Assembly: GCF_023935105.1 (NCBI RefSeq)
Contig: NZ_CP096040.1
Location: forward strand, 3,286,001-3,350,000
Direction: 5' to 3'
Length of the DNA: 64,000 bases
DNA from: Caulobacter segnis
GTDB lineage: Bacteria > Pseudomonadota > Alphaproteobacteria > Caulobacterales > Caulobacteraceae
The notes under the pieces were generated by a model. That model was given only the letters and a program-made list of their open reading frames with translations. It had not been told where the DNA came from and ran no database searches. Made by a program: the position numbers and the translations under genes. Numbering within the stretch: position 1 is the first letter of the stretch; each line of letters begins with the position of its first letter. Shown piece by piece: positions 54,843 to 63,330 of the stretch.

Positions 54843-54917
54843 ACGCGGAGCGCCCCGGGCGACGCCCGGAGTGTGAGTTGGTAAGTACCGTTTCGACGAA
54901 GCCAAGACGCTCCGCGT
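54843..54917. other. Structured element in the era leader
   Basis: ACGCGGAGCG (54843-54852) and its exact complement CGCTCCGCGT (54908-54917) can close a 75-base structure. Inside it, CCGGGC-GAC-GCCCGG (54855-54869) forms a second hairpin. It lies about 90 bases upstream of the era start, so on the minus strand it would be in the era leader or a separate small RNA. I do not recognise the family. Confidence 0.55.
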
Positions 54918-55366
54918 GGTTCGTTATCCGGTGAGCCCGCGAGGCGGCGGGGTCTTAACCCGCTCCCACGTGAGGCCCCCGACGGGCGGGCCAGGGCGAC
55001 GACCCCGGTCCCGGAACGCTCGGGCGATTTCAGCCCGGACCTGCCGCGTTCGCCTGATCCTCGCCGCCAGGGCTTCGTCCCGATGTTTCAGGGAGCCCGC
55101 ATCTGGATCCGTCGCGAAGACGAGCCTCCCGAGAGAGACCCGGCGAGCGCTTCCCGCTCGCCCCCCCCTGACAGCCGTCTCGATCGCCGGCCGGACGTCC
55201 CTTCCGAGCCATCAGGTGCAGTTAGTATGAGGGGCGTTTTGAACGTGGATCATTCAGCGACGTCTAAAATCGACAAGCGTCTGATTTCGCTACGTTCAGT
55301 CCCGCGAATTCCGAGGATACAGCCTCCCCAATCCCCGTACTCGCCCCCTCCGCGCTGACGCGCTCC

Positions 55367-55442
55367 TCCCCCGGAGGGGGAAGAAGGAGCCGGCGCGAAC
55401 CTTCCGCCCCCTCCGGGGGCGGACGACCACGCGAGGCGTGGT
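55367..55442. repeat. Cluster of three REP-like hairpins downstream of rnc
   Basis: Three palindromes follow in 76 bases: TCCCCC-GGA-GGGGGA (55367-55381), CGCCCCC-TCC-GGGGGCG (55405-55421), and ACCACGC-GAG-GCGTGGT (55426-55442). Such G/C-run palindromes with a CACGCG arm look like dispersed intergenic repeats. The cluster ends 26 bases past the rnc stop and may serve as its terminator. Confidence 0.7.
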
Positions 55443-55468
55443 CAGGTGGGGCCCGCGGCGCTGGCCGC

Positions 55469-56164
55469 CTACCCCGCGCCTTCGCGTTCCAGCAGCGCCT
55501 TGGCCGCCGCTTTCTCCGCCTCTTGCCGGGACTTGCCCTTGGCGATGGCGGGATCCACCCCAACCACCGTCGCCTCGACCGTGAACACCGGCGCGTGATC
55601 GGGGCCGGTGCGGTCCAGGACCCGGTAGGTCGGCAGCGGCCGGCCCTTGCCCTGCGCCCATTCCTGCAGCGCGGTCTTGGAATCGCGCGGACGGCCCTCG
55701 CCCGCCCGGTCGAACTCATCGGCCCACAGCTTGAGGAACACGCCGCGCGCGGCGTCCAGGCCGCCGTCCTGATAGAGGGCCGCCATCAGCGCCTCGGTGG
55801 CGCCGGCCAGGATCGACTCGGTCTCGCGGCCGCCGATCTTGCTGGACGAGGCCGACAGGCGCAGGGCCGGGCCCAGCTCGGCGGCGCGGGCGACACGGGC
55901 GCAGGTCTCGCGGCTGACCAGGGCGTTCAGACGCGGAGCCAGCTCGCCTTCCTTGGCCTTGGGGAACCGCTGGGCCAGGGCCTCGGCGGCCAGCAGGCCC
56001 AGGACGCGGTCGCCGATGAACTCCAGCACCTCGTTGTCGCGGACCTTCTTGGCCCCGTCCCCGACGCTGGCGTGCGTCAGGGCGCGTTCGAGCAGTTCGC
56101 GATCCTTGAACTGATGGCCGATCCGGCGCTCCAGGTCGCCGACGGCGGCGACCCGTCTATCCAT
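55469..56164 (-). CDS. rnc: Ribonuclease III
   Basis: Double-strand-specific endoribonuclease that processes rRNA and regulatory RNAs. 231 residues: the catalytic signature is [16 protein letters not shown], second acidic cluster [19 protein letters not shown], and a C-terminal dsRNA-binding domain ([35 protein letters not shown]). Length is normal. It starts at ATG 56164, nine bases after lepB, giving the classic lepB-rnc order. Confidence 0.96.
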   Translation of the reverse strand: MDRRVAAVGDLERRIGHQFKDRELLERALTHASVGDGAKKVRDNEVLEFIGDRVLGLLAAEALAQRFPKAKEGELAPRLNALVSRETCARVARAAELGPALRLSASSSKIGGRETESILAGATEALMAALYQDGGLDAARGVFLKLWADEFDRAGEGRPRDSKTALQEWAQGKGRPLPTYRVLDRTGPDHAPVFTVEATVVGVDPAIAKGKSRQEAEKAAAKALLEREGAG

Positions 56165-56173
56165 GTTGGGAGA

Positions 56174-57013
56174 TCACTTCAGCACGTGGAAGAAGCGGCT
56201 GGGACGCGCGTTCAGGAACCACGTCCACGGCTTGAACAGGCTGGCCTCGGCGTTCCATGACAGCAGGATGATCTGGGCGCGGCCTACCAGGTTCTCGGCC
56301 GGGACGAAGCCGACCCCGACCTCGTCGCCGATGTACTGGTCCAGCTCGTAGTCCCACTTGCAGGCGCTCTCCTTGAACGGCGAGACGCCCGGATCGAAGC
56401 GGCTGTCGGCCGAGTTGTCGCGGTTGTCGCCCATGAAGAAGTAGCAGCCGGCCGGCACGGTGTAGACGCCGGTGTTGTCGCCGCGGCTGTCGGGACCGAA
56501 GTCCTGGGTGTCGTACTGGCGGCCTTCCGGGTTGGTTTCCTTGAAGCGCTGCACCTGCTGGGTGAAGCCATAGCCGGTGTCGACCAGGGCCGGGGCCTCT
56601 TCCTTGCGCGGCAGCGCCTTGCCGTTGATGTAGACCTGACCGCCGCGGATCTGGACCTTGTCGCCCGGCAGGCCGATCAGGCGCTTGATGTAGTCGGTGC
56701 GGTTGTCGCGCGGCAGCTTGAAGACGATGATGTCGCCCCGGTTGGGCGCATGGCCCAGGATCCGCCCCTTGATGATCGGCGGGCTGAACGGGATCGAGTG
56801 CTTGCTCCAGCCGTAGCTGAACTTCGACACGATGATGTAGTCGCCCTGATACAGGTTCGGCTCCATCGAGGCCGACGGGATCGTGAAGGGCTGGAACAGC
56901 AGGACCCGCAGCACCAGGGCGATGCCCAGGGCGTAGGCGACGGTCTTGATGATCTCGATCAACTCGGCGACGGCGCCCTTCTCTTCGGGCGGCGTGATGT
57001 CGGCGTCGGTCAT
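56174..57013 (-). CDS. lepB: Signal peptidase I
   Basis: Membrane serine protease that removes signal peptides in the periplasm. 279 residues with an N-terminal helix (TVAYALGIALVLRVLLFQPF), catalytic Ser in PSASMEPNLYQGD, and the general-base Lys in DNRTDYIKRLIGLPGD. The later box GDNRDNSADSR is complete. Downstream rnc starts nine bases past its stop. A 99-base gap separates it from acpS. Confidence 0.96.
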   Translation of the reverse strand: MTDADITPPEEKGAVAELIEIIKTVAYALGIALVLRVLLFQPFTIPSASMEPNLYQGDYIIVSKFSYGWSKHSIPFSPPIIKGRILGHAPNRGDIIVFKLPRDNRTDYIKRLIGLPGDKVQIRGGQVYINGKALPRKEEAPALVDTGYGFTQQVQRFKETNPEGRQYDTQDFGPDSRGDNTGVYTVPAGCYFFMGDNRDNSADSRFDPGVSPFKESACKWDYELDQYIGDEVGVGFVPAENLVGRAQIILLSWNAEASLFKPWTWFLNARPSRFFHVLK

Positions 57014-57112
57014 GCGGGCGCTGAACTCTTCGAAGATGGATGTCCGGCGAACCGGTTCGGCTTTGCTAGACGGGCTTGGCTACCGGAGCAAGTGTGGCGC
57101 GTTAGCGGGGCT

Positions 57113-57535
57113 TTACGGCGAAGGTTGGACCAGCTGATCCGCCGGCAGCGCCTCGATGATCACGAAGGCCTGGGCGTAGGGGTGGTCGTCGGTCAGGGAC
57201 AGGTGGATCACCGCCTCCATGCCCGGCGGGGTCATGGCCTTCAGCCGCTCCAGCGCGCCGCCGGTCAAGGCCATGGTCGGCTTGCCCGACGGCAGGTTGA
57301 CCACGCCCATGCCGGCCAGGTGCACGCCGCGCTTCAGGCCCGTGCCCAGGGCCTTGGAACAGGCCTCCTTGGCGGCGAAGCGCTTGGCGTAGCTGGAGGC
57401 GCGGTCGGGCTTGCGCTCGGACCGCCGGCGTTCGATCTCAGTGAAGACCTTGTTGGTGAATCGGTCGCCGAAGCGCTCGAGGGACTTCTCGATCCGGCGG
57501 ATGTCGCACAGGTCCGAGCCGATCCCGATGATCAC
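57113..57535 (-). CDS. acpS: Holo-[acyl-carrier-protein] synthase
   Basis: AcpS transfers 4'-phosphopantetheine from CoA to acyl carrier protein. 140 residues from the GTG at 57535, which is inside the pdxJ stop (GTGA). Typical motifs: [25 protein letters not shown] and [16 protein letters not shown] (Mg-binding Glu/Lys), then [18 protein letters not shown]. The frame is open upstream to 58108 through pdxJ, which is noise. The pdxJ-acpS pair is a conserved proteobacterial arrangement. Confidence 0.95.
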   Translation of the reverse strand: MIIGIGSDLCDIRRIEKSLERFGDRFTNKVFTEIERRRSERKPDRASSYAKRFAAKEACSKALGTGLKRGVHLAGMGVVNLPSGKPTMALTGGALERLKAMTPPGMEAVIHLSLTDDHPYAQAFVIIEALPADQLVQPSP

Positions 57536-58293
57536 GCGGCCTGCTCCGCTTCCAGGCGGGCCGCGTCCATCAGGGCCCGCATCCGCTGGATGGCCTGCGG
57601 CAGGCCGACGAAGATCGCTTCGCCGATCAGGAAGTGGCCGATGTTCAGCTCGGCGATCTGCGGGATGGCGGCGATCGGCTTGACCGTGGCGTAGTCGATG
57701 CCGTGGCCGGCATGGACCTCCAGGCCCAGCTCGGCGGCCAGGGCTGCGCCGGCCTTCAGCCGTTCCAGGATCGCTTCGGCGCGCGCGGTCTCCCCGGCGC
57801 GGGCGGCGTCGCAATAGGCGCCGGTGTGCAGCTCGATCACCTGGGCGCCGGCCTGGGCCGAGGCGCGGATCTGGGCCGGGTCGGGCTCGATGAATAGCGA
57901 GACGCGCGCGCCGACGGTGCGCAGGCGGCCCGTGGCGTCGGCGATGCGGTTCTGGCCCTTCACGACATCGAGGCCGCCTTCGGTGGTCACTTCTTCCCGA
58001 CGCTCGGGCACCAGGCAGGCGGCGTGCGGCCGCGCGCCGATCGCGATGCCGACCATCTCGTCGGTCACCGCCATCTCGAAGTTCAGCGGCTTGCCGCGCT
58101 TGTGGCAAAGGTCGGTCAGGACGGCGATGTCGGCGTCGCTGATGTGCCGGCGATCCTCGCGCAGGTGGGCGGTGATGCCGTCGGCCCCGGCCGCCAGGGC
58201 TAGCTCGGCGGCCCGGACCGGTTCGGGATAGGAGGAACCGCGCGCGTTCCGGATCGTCGCTACGTGGTCGATGTTGACGCCCAGACGCAGCAT
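57532..58293 (-). CDS. pdxJ: Pyridoxine 5'-phosphate synthase
   Basis: PdxJ condenses 1-deoxyxylulose 5-phosphate with 3-amino-2-oxopropyl phosphate to pyridoxine phosphate. TIM barrel of 253 residues from ATG 58293. Motifs: [32 protein letters not shown] (active-site His), [21 protein letters not shown], and [18 protein letters not shown]. Overlaps acpS by four bases and starts six bases after pyrE. Confidence 0.96.
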   Translation of the reverse strand: MLRLGVNIDHVATIRNARGSSYPEPVRAAELALAAGADGITAHLREDRRHISDADIAVLTDLCHKRGKPLNFEMAVTDEMVGIAIGARPHAACLVPERREEVTTEGGLDVVKGQNRIADATGRLRTVGARVSLFIEPDPAQIRASAQAGAQVIELHTGAYCDAARAGETARAEAILERLKAGAALAAELGLEVHAGHGIDYATVKPIAAIPQIAELNIGHFLIGEAIFVGLPQAIQRMRALMDAARLEAEQAA

Positions 58294-58298
58294 GAGGA

Positions 58299-58883
58299 TC
58301 AGCCCTTCAGCCGGCGGCTGCCGGGGTCTTCGATCGGGATCGCCGCCAGCTCCGGCGGCAGGGCGTCGGCCGGATAGGCCGGCACCGCCAGGCTGGCCAG
58401 GGCGATCAGCGGCACGCCGACATCCGCCTTGCCGCCCGAGCGGTCGACGATGCAGGCCGCCGCGACGACATCGCCGCCGGCGTCCTTGATCGCTTGGATG
58501 CATTCGCGCGACGACAGGCCCGTCGTGACGATGTCCTCGACCATCACGACCTTCTGGCCGGGCTCCAGGTGGAAGCCGCGCCGGAACTTGAAGCCGCCGC
58601 CCTCGCGCTCGACATAGATCGAGGGGACGTTCAGGTGACGGGCGGTCTCGTAGCCGGGGATGATGCCGCCGACGGCCGGCGAGACGGCGACGTCGACCTG
58701 CCCCACCGTGGCGATGATCTTCTGGGCCAGGGCCTTGCACAGCCGCTCGCAGCGCTCGGGCCGCATGAACACCAGGTTCTTCTGCAAGAACACCGGGCTG
58801 TGCAGGCCGCTGGACAGCACGAAGTGGCCTTCGCGCAGGGCGCCGGCGGCGCGGAATTCGTCGAGGACGTCGTCGTTGGTCAT
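58299..58883 (-). CDS. pyrE: Orotate phosphoribosyltransferase
   Basis: PyrE makes orotidine 5'-monophosphate from orotate and PRPP. 194 residues. It has [16 protein letters not shown], the flexible-loop [15 protein letters not shown], and the PRPP motif [16 protein letters not shown]. This is the shorter alphaproteobacterial form. It is the first gene of pyrE-pdxJ-acpS and divergent from the Nudix gene across 81 bases. Confidence 0.95.
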   Translation of the reverse strand: MTNDDVLDEFRAAGALREGHFVLSSGLHSPVFLQKNLVFMRPERCERLCKALAQKIIATVGQVDVAVSPAVGGIIPGYETARHLNVPSIYVEREGGGFKFRRGFHLEPGQKVVMVEDIVTTGLSSRECIQAIKDAGGDVVAAACIVDRSGGKADVGVPLIALASLAVPAYPADALPPELAAIPIEDPGSRRLKG

Positions 58884-58964
58884 GAGCGACGGATATAGAA
58901 GCCCGCGCCTGAGTCTTCAAACGCCGGCTTGCCTGAAGGCCGCGTTTCGGGCTCTACCGCCCCC

Positions 58965-59372
58965 ATGAGCGAAGATATTCAACGCCCTCGCATCGGCTGC
59001 GGCGCGGCCGTTCTCGACAGCCAGGGCCGGCTGCTGCTGGTCAAGCGCGTCAAGAACCCCGAGGCCGACCACTGGGGCGTGCCCGGCGGCAAGCTCGACT
59101 GGGGCGAGGCCGCCAGGACCTGCGCCGAACGCGAGATCGAGGAGGAACTCGGCATCCGGATCACCGCCGGCCCCGTTCTGGCGGTCACCGACATGGTCGC
59201 GCCCGACTATCACTGGGTGGCGATCACCTACCGGGTCGAGCGCTTCGAAGGCGAACCGTCGATCCAGGAAGCCCATGCGATCCACGAGTGGGGCTGGTTC
59301 GCCCTCGACGCCCTGCCCTCGCCCCTGACGGCGGCGACGCGGGACGCGGTGGCGGCCCTGAAGGCCGCCTAG
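58965..59372 (+). CDS. Nudix hydrolase
   Basis: Cytoplasmic pyrophosphohydrolase of 135 residues from ATG 58965. The Nudix box spans GGKLDWGEAARTCAEREIEEELG, with the expected Arg, Glu and EExG residues. VKRVKNPEADHWGVPGG before it resembles members acting on nucleotide sugars or CTP-like substrates, but the substrate is not determined. Its TAG stop interlocks with the convergent DUF900 gene at a CTAG. Confidence 0.93.
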   Translation: MSEDIQRPRIGCGAAVLDSQGRLLLVKRVKNPEADHWGVPGGKLDWGEAARTCAEREIEEELGIRITAGPVLAVTDMVAPDYHWVAITYRVERFEGEPSIQEAHAIHEWGWFALDALPSPLTAATRDAVAALKAA

Positions 59373-60409
59373 GTCAGCTCCTTGATGATCCGCCAGGCCC
59401 GCAGCGACAGCACGTATTCGCGGTTGCCGATGGCCTCGGCGTCCAGGCCGGCCAGCACCGAGCCGATGTCGAACGCCATGGCCGGGCTGCGCACATAATA
59501 GCTATGCTGCACCAGGGTGTCGGCGTCGGCGGCGACGTTGCGGCAGTCGACCAGCACCACCTTCTTGGGCAGCATGTCGATCAGCCTGGGTCCGTCGGAG
59601 CCGAGGCGATCGGGATTGCCCTTGGTCTTGTCCGATATGACCAGAGCTCGGTCCGACGGGTTGAAATAGACCGTCACCTGCCGGCCGATCCTGGGCAGGG
59701 GCTTGAGCTTGCTGTCCAGCTCGAAGGCGTCGTCGTCCTCGTCCGGCGCGGCCAGCAGGATCTGGTCGAACAGCCGAACCAGCCCGTCCGGATCCTTGGC
59801 GATCACCGCCTGCAGGCCCTGGCGCAGCACATAGGCGCCCATGCTGTGGGCCAGCAGGTGCAGGCTGCGCTCGCAGCGATCCTGGGTGCGCAGCTGCTCC
59901 AGGAAATCGCGCAGCTTCAGATAGGCCCGCGCCAGGCCAGGCCCCGACGCCCGCGCATCCTCGCGGTCGCTGTAGTAGGACATGAACGGCACCGCCTCGC
60001 CGTCGGATGGCCAGCTGAACACGACGATGTTGACGGGGCGCCCTTCGTCGGTCACGCCGGCCCGGATCCGCACCTCGCGCGCCAGCCGCGCGCCCGCCTC
60101 TATCGCGCCATTGAAGGTGACGTTGAAGCCGTGGACGAAGACAAGGGTGTCGCGACCGTCCAGCATTTCGTTGCGCAGGTCGTTCATGAACTGACCGCCG
60201 CCGGTCTTGGCGACGTCGGTCTCGCCCTTCACGTCCGGATAGACGTGGACCTCCCCGCCCTGCAGCGTCTCGACGCCGTCCGGGAAGTCGGCATAGCCGA
60301 ACCGCAGGGCCGCCACGCCGTCGGGATTGAACCGCGGGCCGAAGACCAGCTTCTTATTGTCGGGCAGCTCGTTGCGATTGGTCGCGAAATAGACCCGCAC
60401 GCTTCCCAT
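59369..60409 (-). CDS. Alpha/beta hydrolase, DUF900 family
   Basis: Predicted serine hydrolase of 346 residues. LVFVHGFNVTFNGAIEAGARL is the N-terminal oxyanion region, and the nucleophile elbow is AHSMGAYVLRQGL, with Ala in place of the first Gly of GxSxG, as usual in DUF900. DRALVISDK and the His in LVQHSYYVRSP may complete the triad. No signal peptide, so probably cytoplasmic. It lies downstream of spoT on the same strand, 73 bases away. Function unknown. Confidence 0.85.
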   Translation of the reverse strand: MGSVRVYFATNRNELPDNKKLVFGPRFNPDGVAALRFGYADFPDGVETLQGGEVHVYPDVKGETDVAKTGGGQFMNDLRNEMLDGRDTLVFVHGFNVTFNGAIEAGARLAREVRIRAGVTDEGRPVNIVVFSWPSDGEAVPFMSYYSDREDARASGPGLARAYLKLRDFLEQLRTQDRCERSLHLLAHSMGAYVLRQGLQAVIAKDPDGLVRLFDQILLAAPDEDDDAFELDSKLKPLPRIGRQVTVYFNPSDRALVISDKTKGNPDRLGSDGPRLIDMLPKKVVLVDCRNVAADADTLVQHSYYVRSPAMAFDIGSVLAGLDAEAIGNREYVLSLRAWRIIKELT

Positions 60410-60482
60410 GGCCGCCTCCCCCGACGCCTGCGGGAGGACGATGCGCCCTTAGCGCGCATTCAGCAACCACTCAGCCTGGAGC

Positions 60483-62705
60483 TTAACCGCGCGTCCGGTC
60501 CACGGTCTCGACCGACGGGCAGGCCCGCAGCGCGGCCGAGATGTTGGTCAGGTGCTTGGCGTCGCGGACCTCGACATCGATGTCGGTGTCGAAGAAGTCG
60601 CTCTGCCGGTGGTGCATACGCAGATTGACGATGTTGCCGCCGGCTTCGCCGATGATCGTGCAGACCAGGCCCAGCACGCCCGGCGCGTTCTGGATGGTGG
60701 CGTGCAGGCGGGCCAGAGAGATGGTCGAGCGCTCGGCCTCGGGCGTCCAGTTCAGGTCGCGCCACAGCTCCTCGTGGTCCTCGAACTCGGCCAGGCGCGG
60801 ACAGTCGATGGTATGGACGTCCAGACCCTCTCCGTCCTCGCGCAGGATGCCGACGATGCGGTCGCCCGGCACCGGGCTGCAGCAATGGGCGAAGTGCAGC
60901 GAGACGCCCGGGGTCAAGCCGCCGCCACGCACATAGAGCCGCGCGGCCTCCTGGCCGCCCTCGATCTTGCGACGGGCCGTGGCGGCCTCGCGATCGGCGT
61001 CCTTCATGCCCGGATAAGCCGTCTCCAGCACCTGGCTGGGCGAGACGCGGCCACGACCCAGGGCGTCGTACAGCGCCTCCTCGGTCTCTAGGGCGAAGCG
61101 CTCCAGGATCGGCCGCAGCGACACGTCCTTCAGCCGTTTGCCGGCGCGTTCGAAGACCTGCTCCAGCGAGGCCTTGCCCAGGCGCAGGAACTCTTCCTTC
61201 TCGGTCTGGCGGATATGGCGACGAATGGCCGAGCGGGCCCGGCCGGTCACCGTCAGCGAACGCCAGTCCGGCGGCACCACCGGCTTGGAGCCGCGCACCA
61301 CCTCGACCACGTCGCCATTGACCAGCGGCGTGCGCAGGGGCTTGAGCTCGCCATTGATCTTCACGCCGATACAGGTGTCGCCAACGTCGGTGTGGACGGC
61401 ATAGGCGAAGTCCAGCGGCATCGCCCCGCGCGGCAGGCTGACCAGCTTGCCCTTGGGGGTGAAGACGAACACCTGGTCCAGGAACATCTCGAGCTTGGCG
61501 TGCTCGACCAGTTCTTCGGAGTCCCCGCCATGCTCCAGCACCTGGACCAGCTGGCGCAGATTGGCCAGCGGATCGCGGCCGCCGGCGGCCTCCATGCCTT
61601 CCAGGTCCAGGCCGTACGAGGCGTCCTTGTAGCGGAAGTGGGCCGCCACGCCCTCTTCGTTGACGCGATCCATCGCCTCGGTGCGGATCTGCATCTCGAT
61701 GCGCATGCCGCGCGGGCCGACCACCGTGGTGTGCAGCGAGCGGTAGTTGTTCCGCTTCGGCGTCGAGATGTAATCCTTGAAGCGGTCGGGCACGCTGGAC
61801 CAGGCCCGGTGCACGACGCCCAGGGCGCGGTAGCAGTCTTCCTCGCTGTCGACGATCACCCGGAAGGCGTAGATGTCCGACATCTGCGAGAAGCCGATCG
61901 ACTTGCGCTGCAGCTTGCGCCAGATCGAATACGGCGACTTCTCCCGGCCGAACACGCGGGCCGGCAGGTTGGACGATTCCAGGCGCGCCGAGATTTCCTG
62001 GCTGACCAGGGCCACCGCCCCGCCCTGCTCCTCGCGCAGCGCGTCCAGGCGCCGGATGATGGCGTCGCGGGCCACCGGATTGGTGTGCTGGAAGCTGAGC
62101 TCCTCCAGCTCCACGCAGATGCGATGACAGCCGATGTTGCGGGCCAGCGGCGCGTAGATGTCGCGCGTCTCGCGGGCGATCCGCTCGCGCTTGGCCTGGT
62201 TCTTGATGAAGTGCAGCGTCCGCATGTTGTGCAGACGGTCGGCCAGCTTGACCAGCAGGACGCGGACGTCCTTGGAGATGGCCAGGATGAATTTGCGCAG
62301 GTTCTCGGCCTGGCGCATGTGCTCGGCCTGCAGCTCGAGCTTGGAAAGCTTGGTGACGCCCTCGACCAGTTCGCCGATCTCGTCGCCGAACAGCTTGGCG
62401 ATCTCTTCCTTGGTGACCGGGGTGTCCTCGATCACGTCGTGCAGCAGGGCCGTGACGATGGTCGCGGTGTCCAGCCGGTACTCGGTGAGGATGCCCGCCA
62501 CCTCGATCGGGTGGGCGTAATAGGGGTCGCCGCTGGCCCGGGTCTGCGAGCCGTGCATGCGCATGGCGTAGACATAGGCGCGGTTCAGCAGCGCCTCGTC
62601 GGCCGTCGGGTCGTAAGCATGGACCCGCTCGATCAGTTCGTACTGGCGAAGAAACTTGGGGCGAGGCTTGGGCGCCTCGGTGGTCGTCGCGGCGACCGGC
62701 GCCAC
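60483..62705 (-). CDS. spoT: Bifunctional (p)ppGpp synthase/hydrolase
   Basis: The Rel/SpoT homologue controlling the stringent response. 740 residues in the canonical order: HD hydrolase (YAHPIEVAGIL, TALLHDVIEDTP, ADRLHNMRTL), synthetase (REKSPYSIWRKLQRK, DIYAFRVIVDS, NYRSLHTTV), TGS (VFVFTPKGKLVSLPRGA), zinc-finger-like (HFAHCCSPVPGD), and C-terminal ACT. Both catalytic domains look intact, so it should make and break (p)ppGpp. The start is probably GTG at 62705; the frame is open back to the rpoZ end. It shares an operon with rpoZ, as in other Proteobacteria. Confidence 0.96.
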   Translation of the reverse strand: MAPVAATTTEAPKPRPKFLRQYELIERVHAYDPTADEALLNRAYVYAMRMHGSQTRASGDPYYAHPIEVAGILTEYRLDTATIVTALLHDVIEDTPVTKEEIAKLFGDEIGELVEGVTKLSKLELQAEHMRQAENLRKFILAISKDVRVLLVKLADRLHNMRTLHFIKNQAKRERIARETRDIYAPLARNIGCHRICVELEELSFQHTNPVARDAIIRRLDALREEQGGAVALVSQEISARLESSNLPARVFGREKSPYSIWRKLQRKSIGFSQMSDIYAFRVIVDSEEDCYRALGVVHRAWSSVPDRFKDYISTPKRNNYRSLHTTVVGPRGMRIEMQIRTEAMDRVNEEGVAAHFRYKDASYGLDLEGMEAAGGRDPLANLRQLVQVLEHGGDSEELVEHAKLEMFLDQVFVFTPKGKLVSLPRGAMPLDFAYAVHTDVGDTCIGVKINGELKPLRTPLVNGDVVEVVRGSKPVVPPDWRSLTVTGRARSAIRRHIRQTEKEEFLRLGKASLEQVFERAGKRLKDVSLRPILERFALETEEALYDALGRGRVSPSQVLETAYPGMKDADREAATARRKIEGGQEAARLYVRGGGLTPGVSLHFAHCCSPVPGDRIVGILREDGEGLDVHTIDCPRLAEFEDHEELWRDLNWTPEAERSTISLARLHATIQNAPGVLGLVCTIIGEAGGNIVNLRMHHRQSDFFDTDIDVEVRDAKHLTNISAALRACPSVETVDRTRG

Positions 62706-62800
62706 AGACGACGACGCGCCCGAATCGACTTCGGGCGCGCGTTGGGGTGAAGCGGTCGGTTCGACCGCTTCCAGGGTCAGAGGGTCTGCGCCTTCGGGGC

Positions 62801-63160
62801 TCAGTACCGCTCCTCCTGGCCGCCATCGCGGTCGCTCTGCAGAGCGCGGACCAGTTCCAGCTCGCTCATCTGCATGTGGCTGGGATCGGCCAGCAGGGCC
62901 AGGGTCTCGGCCTCTTCCTCGGCCTCGGTGTGCTCATCGACACGTTGCAGCGTGCTGATGAGGTGCTCCTTCAGGGCCTCGTGGTCGATCACGTCGTCGG
63001 CGATCTCGCGCAGGGCGACGACCGGGTTCTTGTCGTTGTCGCGGTCGACCATCAGGGCCGCGCCGGCCGAGATGCCGCGCGCGCGATGCGCCGACAGCAG
63101 GACCAGCGAGAAGCGGTTCGGAACCTTCTCGACGCAATCTTCGACGGTGACGCGGGCCAT
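62801..63160 (-). CDS. rpoZ: RNA polymerase omega subunit
   Basis: Omega assists RNA polymerase assembly and forms part of one ppGpp site. 119 residues from ATG 63160 ([20 protein letters not shown]); the conserved [15 protein letters not shown] and [16 protein letters not shown] follow. The C-terminus is longer and acidic ([16 protein letters not shown]), as in alphaproteobacteria. It precedes spoT by 95 bases, linking the two halves of stringent control in one transcript. Confidence 0.95.
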   Translation of the reverse strand: MARVTVEDCVEKVPNRFSLVLLSAHRARGISAGAALMVDRDNDKNPVVALREIADDVIDHEALKEHLISTLQRVDEHTEAEEEAETLALLADPSHMQMSELELVRALQSDRDGGQEERY

Positions 63161-63292
63161 GAGTTCCTCGGGCTGCGGTTGGCTATCGCAAAATAGGCTT
63201 CCGCGCGGCGACACGCAACGTCGCGCACGAAGGTTCTGACTTTCGCGAGGGGGCGCTTATGCCGTGTTCGCGAGTCAATGTCCAGGGAAGAC

Positions 63293-63321
63293 TCTCCTCC
63301 CCCGCGACGCGGGGGAGGAGA
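63293..63321 (-). terminator. 13-bp hairpin after the M13 peptidase gene
   Basis: TCTCCTCCCCCGC pairs perfectly with GCGGGGGAGGAGA across a GAC loop, nine bases past the peptidase stop. It closely resembles the first palindrome of the rnc cluster, so it may be both a REP-like element and a terminator. Confidence 0.75.
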
Positions 63322-63330
63322 AAACACCCC

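Larger units (their letters stand above)
54754..55468. other. Gene-poor spacer between rnc and era
   Basis: No convincing protein gene fits in these 715 bases. Three parts can be seen: a long-range hairpin at 54843-54917; a middle part with an 8-bp hairpin at about 55143-55163 and only short, mutually inconsistent minus-strand frames; an AT-richer stretch around 55225-55320; and a cluster of REP-like hairpins at 55367-55442. It could hold a small RNA, a long era leader or remnants of a lost gene. Confidence 0.6.

Noticed and set aside
54754..55468. tmRNA or RNase P RNA in the rnc-era gap
   Set aside because: No tag-coding sequence, no tRNA-like end, and no GAGGAAAGTCC-type RNase P core could be found on either strand.
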